The position numbers were made by a program, and so were the translations under genes. From NCBI RefSeq assembly GCF_040712315.1, contig NC_134024.1:29503158-29567157 (forward strand): a stretch of 64,000 nt of DNA, in the 5' to 3' direction. This document shows positions 11,370 to 22,600 of the stretch, piece after piece (within the stretch, counting starts at the first letter, position 1; each line of letters begins with the position of its first letter). This stretch comes from Castanea sativa (Eukaryota; Streptophyta; Magnoliopsida; Fagales; Fagaceae). Under the pieces are notes generated by a model, which was not told where the DNA came from, searched no databases, and worked only from the letters and a program-made list of their open reading frames with translations.

Positions 11370-12125
11370 GCGCTAAGTTCAAGCCCGATACAATTTATTT
11401 ATAGAGGTGGGTTATTAAGGTTAACCTTCATGTCTTAGTAGTATTAATTGGTGGATTTAAAGGAAAAACAATATATGAGACAATAGTTAAAAGGAGATTA
11501 GTACAAAGAACAAGGTATATGATTCAAGCTTTCTCCTTAGGTCTATCTGCGAAGCAAATGTTCTTATGTAACAAGGCTCTTGGGTTACACAATTTCTTAA
11601 TCCTTTCTCTCCCTTTTCTCATAGTTTTTCTGATCCCCTTCTAGGAGGATATTTCCTACCATATATAGCTACTGGAATCGCATCCTTGCCTTCCACTTGG
11701 AGGGTTGTTAATCTTTTTATAGATACTTGTCTCATCGTTGCTTTGCTGGTGGTGGTAGAGTAGGATGTAGGATGTGGAGACACTGTTCAAGAGTCATTTT
11801 GCCATTAATGCGACTGGTTGAGTTGGTACAGTACATTAAATATAGAGGTGATGGGTGTTTTATCTGAAAGCTTCCTCCTTGCGTTACTTGCTCATCTCTT
11901 CTTCCTTCCTTGGTCTTCAGTCACATGCCCTTGGTAGTTTGTCTACAGTCTCCCAATGAGTGTACGTTCCTTGGGTTCTTCGGGAGGGTTGACTTCCTCG
12001 ATTTCTCTATCTGGATTACCCTTATTGTCCTGGGCTTGTGATAATGAGTAGTTGGACTCAATTGCTTCATTGGTCCGAACCAATTTGGCTAATATCCCTT
12101 TTTTAGGCCCTACCCGTTCCCCCCA
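11370..12125 (-). repeat. Right piece of split gypsy-type solo LTR
   Basis: Continues the LTR interrupted at 4921 and ends CCCCCCA at 12125, followed by TATAT (12126-12130), which matches the TATAT before 4881. The joined LTR would be about 797 bp. Its layout resembles the LTR at 3361-4111: pyrimidine-rich middle, a CATTAATGCG segment, and a GGCCCTA-type segment near the end. It therefore probably belongs to a related family. No internal region or second LTR is present, hence solo LTR. The TATAT duplication is low-complexity and weak alone, but it sits exactly at TG/CA termini. Confidence 0.7.
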
Positions 12126-12138
12126 TATATTATTATGT

Positions 12139-12349
12139 GGAAATTACAGTAAACCCACTTGTAGTTTGACCCGTTTTCACTTTGCCTACCCGTGTTTTAA
12201 AACTTAACACTTTGTCCACATGTGTTTAGCTCCGTTTGGTCTCTGTTACCCACCTATTGGTTTTTCTATTAAAAAACAACTTTTACCACCAAAACATAAC
12301 ATAACACGAATCAAAAAGTTAGGGTTTGAATTTTTTGAAAGAGCTTAGG
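12139..12349 (+). repeat. Left terminal inverted repeat of the Pack-MULE
   Basis: Pairs with 13220-13430 in reverse complement over the full 211 bases with scattered mismatches. Confidence 0.88.
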
Positions 12350-12454
12350 TTATGGGGTTTTGAAAGAGCTTGGGTTATGGAGTTGTAGGAGAAGAAGAGT
12401 ATAGTTTCAAGCGCCTCCTTGATAAACCATTACTTCTTCTTCTTCTTCTTCTTT

Positions 12455-13061
12455 TAGAGACAGAGGCAGAGATCTTGTGATGTTGATGTCGTTCTAACTG
12501 ATGCTCTTTCAAAAAATAGTCAATCTTATTCTTAATAGCTTTCAACAAGTAATGGTCACCAATTGGGTTATCACAAGGTTTAGGAGGAGACCCAGTAACG
12601 AGCAAGATACGAGGCTTACCATTAATATGGTTAGGGAACTCGGGATTTTGATCTAACCAAGTTTTGCGGTCTTAGTCCCAGGTAGAGATCTTGGGTCCAA
12701 GAGCGAAGGTGTCGTTTACACTGAAGAAGGATTCAGGTTCGTTGACCAAGTCAGATGGGTCGGAATCAGACTGGATCTCGGTGAGGATGCGGTTGGTTTC
12801 TTCGATGATTTTCTGGTTCATTGCGTCATCACCAGAGGAGCCGAGGTTGCCGATGCCGATGGTGCTACAGAGTACAAGGATAGTGACGAAACCACATAGG
12901 ATGGTGATCTTTATGTTGTTGAAGGTCTTGTGGAGCTGTCTGCCATGTGGCAACAGTGTACTACCATGCCCTTTTCCTCTGTTCACGGTGGCTGTTGGTA
13001 GTCCACCACCCGGTCCTCCTCTGTCACTACTTCACTTTTAAGTTATCTTCTCTTGTCCCAT
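12455..13061 (-). pseudogene. XXT5: Captured 5' fragment of an XXT5-type xylosyltransferase gene
   Basis: From an ATG at 13061 the minus strand encodes, in one continuous frame, the N-terminal part of a GT34 xyloglucan 6-xylosyltransferase. It contains the cytoplasmic start (MGQE...), the Golgi signal anchor (KITILCGFVTILVL), the stem region (ETNRILTEIQSDSD), the LGPKIS-WD segment and the start of the catalytic domain (LLVTGSPPKPCDNPIGDHY, then KNKIDY). XXT enzymes add xylose to the glucan backbone of xyloglucan in the Golgi. Two stops lie near codons 8 and 10 and one more follows ...STWD (near 12672). The homology ends abruptly near 12455 before the metal-binding DxD region, so it cannot encode an enzyme. 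Assignment to XXT5 rather than XXT1/2 is by remembered sequence. Confidence 0.85.
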
Positions 13062-13219
13062 GATGTCTCTCTCTCTCTCTCTCTCTCACACACTCTCTGT
13101 GTCTAAAATCTAAAAATGTGTTTTACTTTTGGTGTTTTTTGTTTTTTGTATAGGTAAGGTTGTCTCTGTGGGAAGAGATCTACAGAATTCTATATATCAA
13201 TGTGTGAATTCTATATAAT
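13062..13219 (-). other. Possible captured 5' untranslated leader with (CT)n
   Basis: Lies just upstream of the captured start codon and carries a (CT)n tract at 13067-13087. This could be the 5' leader of the donor gene; that is inference. Confidence 0.35.
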
Positions 13220-13430
13220 CCAAGCTCTTTCAAAAAATTTAAACCCTAACTTTTTGATTTGTGTTATGTTATGTTTTGGTGGTAAAAGATGTTTTTTAAT
13301 GGAAAAGCCAAAGGTGGGTATCAAAAACCAAATGGAGCTAAACACAGGTGGGCAAAGTGTTAAGATGTAAACCACGGGTAGACAAAGTGAAAACGGGCCA
13401 AACCACAAATGGCTTTACTGTAATTTTTCC
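13220..13430 (-). repeat. Right terminal inverted repeat of the Pack-MULE
   Basis: Reverse complement of 12139-12349. Its outer end lies about 190 bases past the stop codon of the beta-galactosidase gene. Confidence 0.88.
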
Positions 13431-13436
13431 TTTATT
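13431..13436 (-). terminator. Candidate polyadenylation signal AATAAA of the beta-galactosidase gene
   Basis: The minus strand reads AATAAA about 182 bases after the stop codon, immediately outside the Pack-MULE terminus and overlapping its target duplication. Position and sequence fit a near-upstream polyadenylation element; use is unproven. Confidence 0.4.
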
Positions 13437-13617
13437 ATATATTAAAATAATGAAAAAGATATAGAAAAAATAATGAAAAAAAAAACTATCTATATGTTAA
13501 AGTCTGCCAGCTATGTCATTACAAATTTATATGCACGAATTTGAAAAATGGCCTTTCTTGTGGAAAATTGGATTATTCATGGATCCCTAAAAACAAATGG
13601 TACAAAATGGTTCATTT

Positions 13618-16600
13618 TCATGCACATATCGCATCAACCAAGAGTGCCTTTGGGATGCCTGGACATGGGTCACCACCAAAATATTTACTTGATAAGGGGA
13701 TGGAACATGTCCTCCTTCCAATACAGGCCTACAAATCACATTACAAAAGAATTTTCAAGTCAGTATGACCCAAGATAAAACAAAAAGAAGTACGACATAC
13801 TTTGTATATAGCGTTGTAAATGAGTTCAAGACTTCAAGGTGCACAGACATGTCAGTTGGCTCCATTAACTTGATTATCAAAACGTTCAAAACTTGAGTTG
13901 AAAAGCTCAATTTTTATGTTCAAACTATAATTTGGCAATTTCCTGATTTTGAGGTTGCTCGCAAGATTTGTTGAGTATTTAACTCGTTACAACCTTTACT
14001 TAAAAACTTGAATTTTTTTAATTAGTAAGTTACACATTCACCCATCAAAGCCTATATTTTCACATTTATTAAAGCATGTTAGGCATCTAAGTTCTAACTC
14101 TACAAAGGGGCAAAGTATAGCGCCAAGCTGGTTTGAAGTAATCTTCCTCCCATCCATTATATGGCGATTGAAGAGATCATTAATCTGTAGTTGTAGTATC
14201 ACATAATTTATTTTATGAGTTGTATGACTTGTTTAAATAATACACATAAATAGTCTTGTAAATTTCCATATAGTTAGTTGGAGAATATAAACTCCAAATT
14301 AGTTTGAAGCTAAAACCCCTACAAATTTCCTAAATTAATTTGTTTACTACACTCCAATTTTAATTTTTACAAAACATGAAGCAACATAAAATTGACAAAA
14401 TTTTCTTCCAACTTGCAAATTATAAATCATAGAAGCTACTTTTTTAATGTTTATAAATAAATCAACCTCAGCTGTTAGTTAAATTTAGTTCGTTAAGAAA
14501 TTGGCTTTTAACTTTTAAAAGATAGCACAATGATAGATAGGCAGTATCTCTATAAATTCTTGGCAACCAAAATTGAACATTACTGCATGAATCTATATTT
14601 ATATGAAAATAAAAGTCGAAAAAGAAGAAGCTAACCTTTTCTACGATGGTTCTAGAATCAGAAGAATGACATCTTCCAAACCCATAGTTTTCACAATCAC
14701 CACCAAAAGGGGTCCCAAAACTTGCAAATAAGATCTTGGAAATCTTCCTTCTTTGAGGACAACGAAGCTGTACTTTAGGCCTTCTGCCATGTTTCTTTTT
14801 ATGCTTGGATCTAGTTTGGTTTTGACCCACCCATGAAATCACTGGGGGTGAATATGAACCACTCACTCTCCCGCATACTCTTGTTATTGAAACTGTGTCT
14901 ACGGAAATACCAAGAGGGTTCCCATTTTCTTCTTCAAATAGAACTAATAGGTTTCCTTTAGGGTTGAGGAAGGATCGAGGTACATTGTACCTACAAGAAC
15001 AACCACATCATTTATAAGTGTTTCAAGCACTTACATGGGGAGATTAGTTCTTTGTTTTCCTTTTTGTCAAATTTCATATTTGGCACTCAGCATATAACCT
15101 TTATTTCAAAATCGTTCTTATTATTTAAAGGGCAAAACTTAGATACAGTATCTTAAGTCAATACATTAGGGTTTTCAATTTAATTCAAATATATGATTGC
15201 ATTAACCAATGAAATACAAACAATGTTTTCTTTTCCTATTACAATTAATTTCTATATAACTATATATTTGAATTTAATTGAAAAACCTAATGTAATGTAC
15301 TTAAGATATTGTACATAAATTTTACTCTATTTAAAAATATTATAAAAAATCCTTACCATCATCTAATTGATGAAAAATGTTGGCATATATAGTAAATGAA
15401 ATTCATGAAACCGAGGTCACTTTGACGATGTGGAGCCTGTAATGTGACAAAAATTCTATTTACCGTACCAACATTTTTCATCCATAAGATGATGGTATAA
15501 GGACATTTTAAATGATTTTGAAAATATGAAGAAATATTTTACTGTATAAGAATGGGTTTGAAATAAGAGTAAGGTGGAAGACCAAATTTTTAATTTTTTA
15601 GCATAGAACTAATGGCTTCCTTTTTACTATTAAGTACAAACGAACAATTGCATTTTATTGCTCAGTGACAATAGTTGTATGTGCATTGTTATTGAATTAA
15701 TCGCTTGTATTGTTATTTGAAGTATTCAAACAAAAGTACCAAACATAAGTTCTAAGGCATACCATGTTTGTGAAGGACTCCCTTTTGGGGTAAGAAATGA
15801 GACCCAATATCGCCCAATACTTTGTCCATTAACCCAAGCTTCCCCTTTTCCCATAGAACGAAGGTTTAATGCAACAGGGTCATTTCCTTTGGGTGCATCA
15901 AATTGTGTCTATAAAGACAATCCATAAAGATACGGTTAGTTCTGATTAAGTATACAAAAATAGTTCAGGCAAGAATAATTAGCATGACAAAGCATTAGTA
16001 GAATTTATACCTTGTACCATGTGAGTCTTTGATGATTAGAGTTTCCAAACCTTCTCCATTGAATATTACTTGACCCTAGTTCTGTGTGAATATTTAATTT
16101 CTCTCCTGACAGCCCAACCTTCATGAAATTATTGCATGGAATTAGCTAGTTCGAGATCATAATCTCATTAATTATAAACTTCGTAGATGAAAAATGGGTT
16201 ATGCAAATCTTTGAGTGAGCACTTGATGTGAAAGAATAATATGAAAATATAATTTGTGGTTAATAGAGCATTACAGATTGAAAATACAAATATAGATATA
16301 AGAAATGAACCTGGTATCCCCATGTATAGTTAGTGAAATCTTCGGCATCATTTTTGTTTAGTATCCTTACTCTACGTAATCCAGTAACTCTTCTCTCAAG
16401 AAATGATCCTGAGTCCTTCATGCCACAAATAAAATGTATCTCAATACAATTTTGAACTCGAAAGCATATATATAAGATAATGTTACAGAATATATATTGA
16501 TGGGGATGAAACAATAAAGGCATGACTGGATGCAATTTTCTAAAAAAAGATGGAATCTAACGAAAACTTAATTCTCCTCATTCTCCTTTTTCTTGATAAA

Positions 16601-19600
16601 CATATTATTACAATATGTTGCACTTCAATTAATGAGCTAAGTGTTCTTGAGAGATGCATGAAAAAACAATTTTGGGAGAAGCTAAAACTCTCATTGAGAA
16701 GTAAGGACTACATTTCGTTTTTTCTCTATTCTCGTTTGTAAATAATAATTCAGTTTTCCAAAATAACGAAGGGGATCTTACTTTTATTTATTTATTTATA
16801 CATTGTGTCTAAGGATGGAGGATTGAAACCACAAACATTTTTATTAGAAACATTTGAGAATACCATTTCACCTATAAATGGCTGGCACATTGCTTTTTAA
16901 GTATAAGATCATAAATTAAACGAAGAAGAGTACTCTTTTTTTATCTGTGGTGCCATGTGATAAATACAAAGAAGATCACTAATGAAATTAAAATTCTATC
17001 AAACGAAATTATAAAATCAGCTTTATTTTGGTTTATGGCTTTATTGGTTTCACCGTTTAAAATTGGAATGCAAATAGATTTAATAATATATATTTTTATT
17101 AGCATAGCTATGACCCATTTTCAAACTTTCCATTCCTCTCATTTGACAATTTGTTTAATATAGGAATATACATAAAGCTTTAGCATTTGGCTGACCTTTA
17201 TCATCAGATATAGAAACTTCCAAACCATCAACCAATGCTTTATTGATGTGAAACGTTTCTCATGGCTGAATCTTACCGTAAAAAATTGTTCAAATACATC
17301 AATATTAATTATGACAGCCATGCTTTTCTACAATTAATGTAATACATGTTAGAAATTTAAAACGTGGAATTAAATGAGAAGGCTCCACCTGAACCTTATA
17401 TGTAAGTGGTCAGGTGATGAATTTTAAGGGTGACAAAATACTCTATATACTCCGACAACCAGTTCTTACACTCACTTCCTCCTCGACTATTTTGTTAAAA
17501 AAAATATACATTTAATCCTAATTTCCATACAAACACTATTATTTTTATACACTTTATTTTGACTTTAAGAATATATTGTTTAAGAGCTTCTTTTTCTACA
17601 AGTGATGTAGACTTGTTAGGATATATCGCTAGGTGGCTGGCCTTGTATCCTGGAGGCTAAATGCAAAATTATTAGTCTACTACATTATAAAGCTGATATT
17701 ATAATTTCGTTTAAATATCAGTTAGTCAACTATTCAAAAAAAAAAAAATCAGTTAGTCAATAAATGAAATATATTTTCATTCTTTCTTTTAATTTTTTTA
17801 TAATTTATTTTTTTATAATAAAATTTTAAATAAATAAAAATAATTTCATTAAATTTAATTACCAAATGTTTCAAGGAATTTAAATGGCATTTCAATATTT
17901 ATGCTAGATTATTTTAATAATTATATTTTTCATAAAAACTCAATCTTAAACAATATGCTTTTATCATATAACTTAAAGATACTTTTGTTCTTTTAACTTT
18001 ATTATATTATAATTTTTTTTGTTCAAATTTCAATTATATTATGCAAGTACTTTATTTAGTCTACATATGATTTGTTTGTTAGTGTGAGTACATTAATTTG
18101 TACTACCGAATTGCTAGATACAAATCCCTCAAATTTTGGGTATGTGCGATTTTGATCCCTCAATTTTGAAGTGCTATATTTTAGTCCTTTGAATTTTGAT
18201 GGTGTAACAATTTAGTCCTACTATCAACTTATTTCCATCCAAATAGTGAGGCATCCATCGAGACCACCCAACTGTTAGCTGCGCCAGTTAACCGTTAAGC
18301 ACGCCAGTTAAATTGGATGAGAGAACTTGACAACAAGACTAAATTGTTACACTTTTTAAAATTCAAATTACTAAAATAGAACACATAAAATTAAGGGACC
18401 AAAATTCCAAAATCTCACATGCCCCAAATTGATTAGACAAAAAATGTAACTTACCCTACAAATAATTTAAATTAGTCTTGACTGCACTTTTGCCATGTCA
18501 AGTCAGGCTCAAGTTTCTCAAAAAAAAAAAAAAAAAAGTCCTCAGGCTCAAGTTGATAATGTGTCAGACACAAGGACATGCCAACTTCGGCCTTTCTAGG
18601 ATCAAAGATTTAAATAAAAGTATTCGCTATTAGTTCGTGCAAAAATTTCTATCTTTTTTTAACATAACTTAGTTTTTTATTTTTCAAAAACACCCATATC
18701 AGATTGTTTATTTTATTAAAATATCAATTTTATTAATTTTTTTAATTGTTACTCTCTTCACACATTACAACCACTATCTTCCTTTATTCTCTAGAAACAC
18801 AAAAAAAAGAAAAAGAAAAAAAAGAGCAGATACACAACTACAATAGCTGTGTAAATTCCTTCATTCTCAGGAAACTCAAAGAATAAATAAAAAATGCATA
18901 TACACTGCTACAATAGCCATGTAAATTTACATAGTTATAAGAGCTAAAATGGGAAATAAACCATAGACGCATAACTTTACTTGGATTGATGTGAATTTTT
19001 AAGATTGAATGCCCAAAATTTTGCATTTAGGCCATTTCGCATGGACTTATGCAAATACTCTAATGAGCCAAAGCATGGTGCTCTTCAATATACATCCATT
19101 ACGAAGGCTACTTTATGGGAATTGGAAAGCAATGTAGGTGATGAACGTGCTTCATTTTTTTTTTTTTTTTTTTTTTTTTATAAATAACTTTCTTCCCTTG
19201 CATTATTGCATCAAAATATTTTAGGAAGATGAGAGAATTAAGATTGAAACATACCGGTAATCCAGCCATGACACTAAGTAAAGAGACATGGTTTGTCCCA
19301 TTAATCAAAGAAACATTTTTCTCCAGGGCAAAAAATAAATTGGAATGACTTCCGTGTGCAGATCCTAAAGAACAGCAGAGTGAAGTCAGCATAGTTGAAG
19401 AGTAAACCAAATACAGAAAGAGGAGAGATTGGAATGAAAATTATTATTGCTGGAAAAATGGCCACGTTGACAACTGCACTAATAATGAGTTTTGGTATCA
19501 AAGTTTGACATTCAGACAGGTCCAAGCTTCTGAATGTCAAACAAGTCCAAGCTTCTTGATAATAATAATGGAAAATTGAGTTATAAAACAAGTCCAAGCT

Positions 19601-22600
19601 TCTTACAAGTCAATTATAGGATTGTTATGTAGGGATATATTTTGAACCTGATAAACCAATCAAGAAAAAAAAAATGGTATGATTTTTTTTTGATAAGTTA
19701 AAAAAAAAAAATGGTATGATGCAATAATTTTGTTTCTCATTCTGTGTTAAATTCAGAATTAAGCATTGACATGGTCTTTGTTAATACCAGTTCACTAATC
19801 TACCATTGTATAACTAACTTGTATTTGTGTTCAGACAAACAGATTGAATGTTTGGCATGTGTGCAAAACATAGCAGGGACATAGTCCTTACTAATTAAGC
19901 TTTTGAAACTATTCTGCATACTATGCAACCTTGAACGTGGCTAAAATCAATTACAAAAGAAATTTTCTGCGTGTATTTGCGTTCATACAAGTTAAAAAGC
20001 ACAAGGGGGGGAAAAAGAACCATGTAGCAATCACTGAAGTGATGAGAAGCATGTATTACTTTCTATGTGTGTTTGAAATATTGACCCGCAGAGAATTTTT
20101 CCTAGATCTTTCTCTTCCAAATCTCAAAATGAATTTAAAATTTACTTATTTGTGTGCCGAGTCTCAAATGCCTTTCAGCCAAATATTTTGGCAGATGCCT
20201 GTATAGTTAATGTCATCATCAGTAGTAAACATCACATATTTAGGATATGATTTTCCAATTAGAAAAGACTTGAAGGAAATTTAAAGGCTCACCTATATAT
20301 TTTCCATTCACAAATGCATGCAAAACATGTGCAAGGGAATTCACTTTAAGTACAAATCCAGTGTCAAGGGATTCATGCTGAAACCTACATATTCACAGAG
20401 CAAAAAATTTAGTAGATGAACTTATCATGTAAACAAAAAAAGAAAAAGAAAAAAAGAAACAGTGGATGCAAATGTAGTTGAAGTAGAACCAACTACTTCA
20501 GCTATTAGTTACCTGAAAGTGTACCAAAGATAATCAGATTTATCTTTTGTTGCACTCATCTGCTCTAGTAACGTGTTTGCTCTCCATGAAGTCTTGTCAA
20601 AGCTGGGGATGGGTTCATTAAATTCTTCCCATTTATCAGGTGAGTCAAGATTTTGGTCTGCTTTCATTGATCTTGTCGTATATTCTGTCCCTACCTGTCC
20701 AAGTAGCAAGTAGATATGATTTGAATTATTCAAGTTCATATGTCAATGCACAAGTAATGAAGAATATCAATAGTCTATATTGACTATACCATTTGCAGAA
20801 TGCAAATGCAGAGAGGTAAAGAAAATGCTTCACTGAAAAAAGATTCAATAAATTTAAATGCTATAATCTCACATAGAAATGGTATTATAAAACTGTATAC
20901 TTTGATCTACATAGACAACAAGTAATCTAGATTTTAAATGAACCTTTGCAGTGTTGAAGGCTACAATCTTGCAGTCTGGTAGGATGCTAACTGACTCTGG
21001 AGGCAACTCATATGTTGAATTCTCAAAGTGCACAGTAGCATTTCTTTCATTGTCATTGTTTACAAGAAAGGCAGCACATTCTTCTGAATTTCCTCTAAAG
21101 ACATAGGCCTGCAGCAAACATACATTACAGATTCCCATTTATGTTACTCAAAAGAAACTCATAAAATAAGAATGAAATACTTTGGAATTCATTGATAATG
21201 TTCTCACTTCTTGTAGTTGATCCAAAGGGAAAGTACTATGTACTCCAGAAAGTAGAGGGTTTAAGCACAGCTTTATAGCAGCATGTAATTCCTTAAGATG
21301 GCCCCATTTTGGTTGCCTAATCAAACCTGAAATTGTCAAGTAAACAAGTTAAAATTTCACTTTGAAAATATGCAATTATGTGACATAATAAAAGTATGTA
21401 TAAATATACCATACTCATCGAGAGGGGCTTGATCATAATAACTTGTCAATACATATTTAGAGGCTGTTCTTCCAAAATTGGTTCCTCCATGATACTAGAA
21501 TAGAACCATAATGTTAGAAGAGACATTATGATGTTGTATTCAAATACATTTCAGTCTATGGTAACCGTTCTAAATAACATAAACATTGCAAGTTTAAATA
21601 CAATGAGCTATTGATGGCAAATAACTTGAGCTTTTATGCTTGTAAATTTGTATATATAATCCCACACTCACATATTAAGAGCTCTTATTATATGATGTAG
21701 ATAAGATAATCAAGAGAGATTTTCATACCATATAGTAATTGACATAACTTCCTTTCTTCGCAACGAACAATGCAGCCTGATACGCTATGTCTTCTGCTGA
21801 TCTCATGTCTGGCTCTCCTCCGTACACTTGATAACTTCAAAACAAACCAAAGGCATTAGATACGTTGCTCTTTATTAATAATTTATTTTGCAAAATGACA
21901 ATAAAACATATAATTGTGTGCCAAAATATATAGATGTATTAGTTCAGAAAATTTTCTAAATAGTAAATGATCTTGGTGCTATATTTTCTTATTGAGCTTT
22001 AAATAGCTACTAGGCTACCATATGTCAAGGGGCCATAGCAAATGTCAGAAATGCCAATGACTATATTTTGCATAGTACAACTGTAAATATGATTGCAGAC
22101 TTTATGGTTTCTGTCTCTTTTTATTTTTCCCTTTCTTTGTTGATTCCTATGTTTCTTTATGCATGCAATTATGTATGTTGGTGAGTGTGTGCTGAGAGGC
22201 TTGAATGGATTCGCAATGTTTGAACATCACCCTATGACAATATAGAAATCAACTTTACTAGCAAACTGCCACATAGAAAAATAAAAGTCATGTACATATA
22301 AAAAGAATTAATTTGAAAATTTTGCTCATGAATGACTAAGGAAGAAGGTTACAGTGGATGGCAAAAGAGATGAGGAGCATTGTTTTTGGGCCAGCCATTA
22401 ATTCAGATGCAACATGTGGAGGATTTACTTAATGTTTTAGAAAGAACATATTAAGCATTGGATATAAACATACAAACTTGTCCAATTCTCTGTCCATATT
22501 GCTGGCTTATTTGGCGAGTTGGGCCCTACAAATGCTTGTCCACATCTTCTCCCATTGCATGCATTGATCTGCAAGTTGCATGATCTTATTATAAAGCTGA

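Larger units (their letters stand above)
12139..13430. mobile_element. Pack-MULE (Mutator-like element with captured gene fragment)
   Basis: Terminal inverted repeats of 211 bp (12139-12349 and 13220-13430) match closely in reverse complement from end to end. They begin GG(A)AAATTACAGTAAA and include CGTTTTCACTTTG, TTTTGGTGGTAAAA and TTAGGGTTT blocks. The flanks TTATTATGT (12130-12138) and TTATTATAT (13432-13440) form a 9 bp target duplication with one mismatch. Long inverted repeats plus a 9 bp duplication are the signature of Mutator-like elements. The interior carries no transposase; it holds the 5' part of a xyloglucan xylosyltransferase gene. It therefore fits the Pack-MULE class and would need a transposase from elsewhere. 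Confidence 0.88.
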
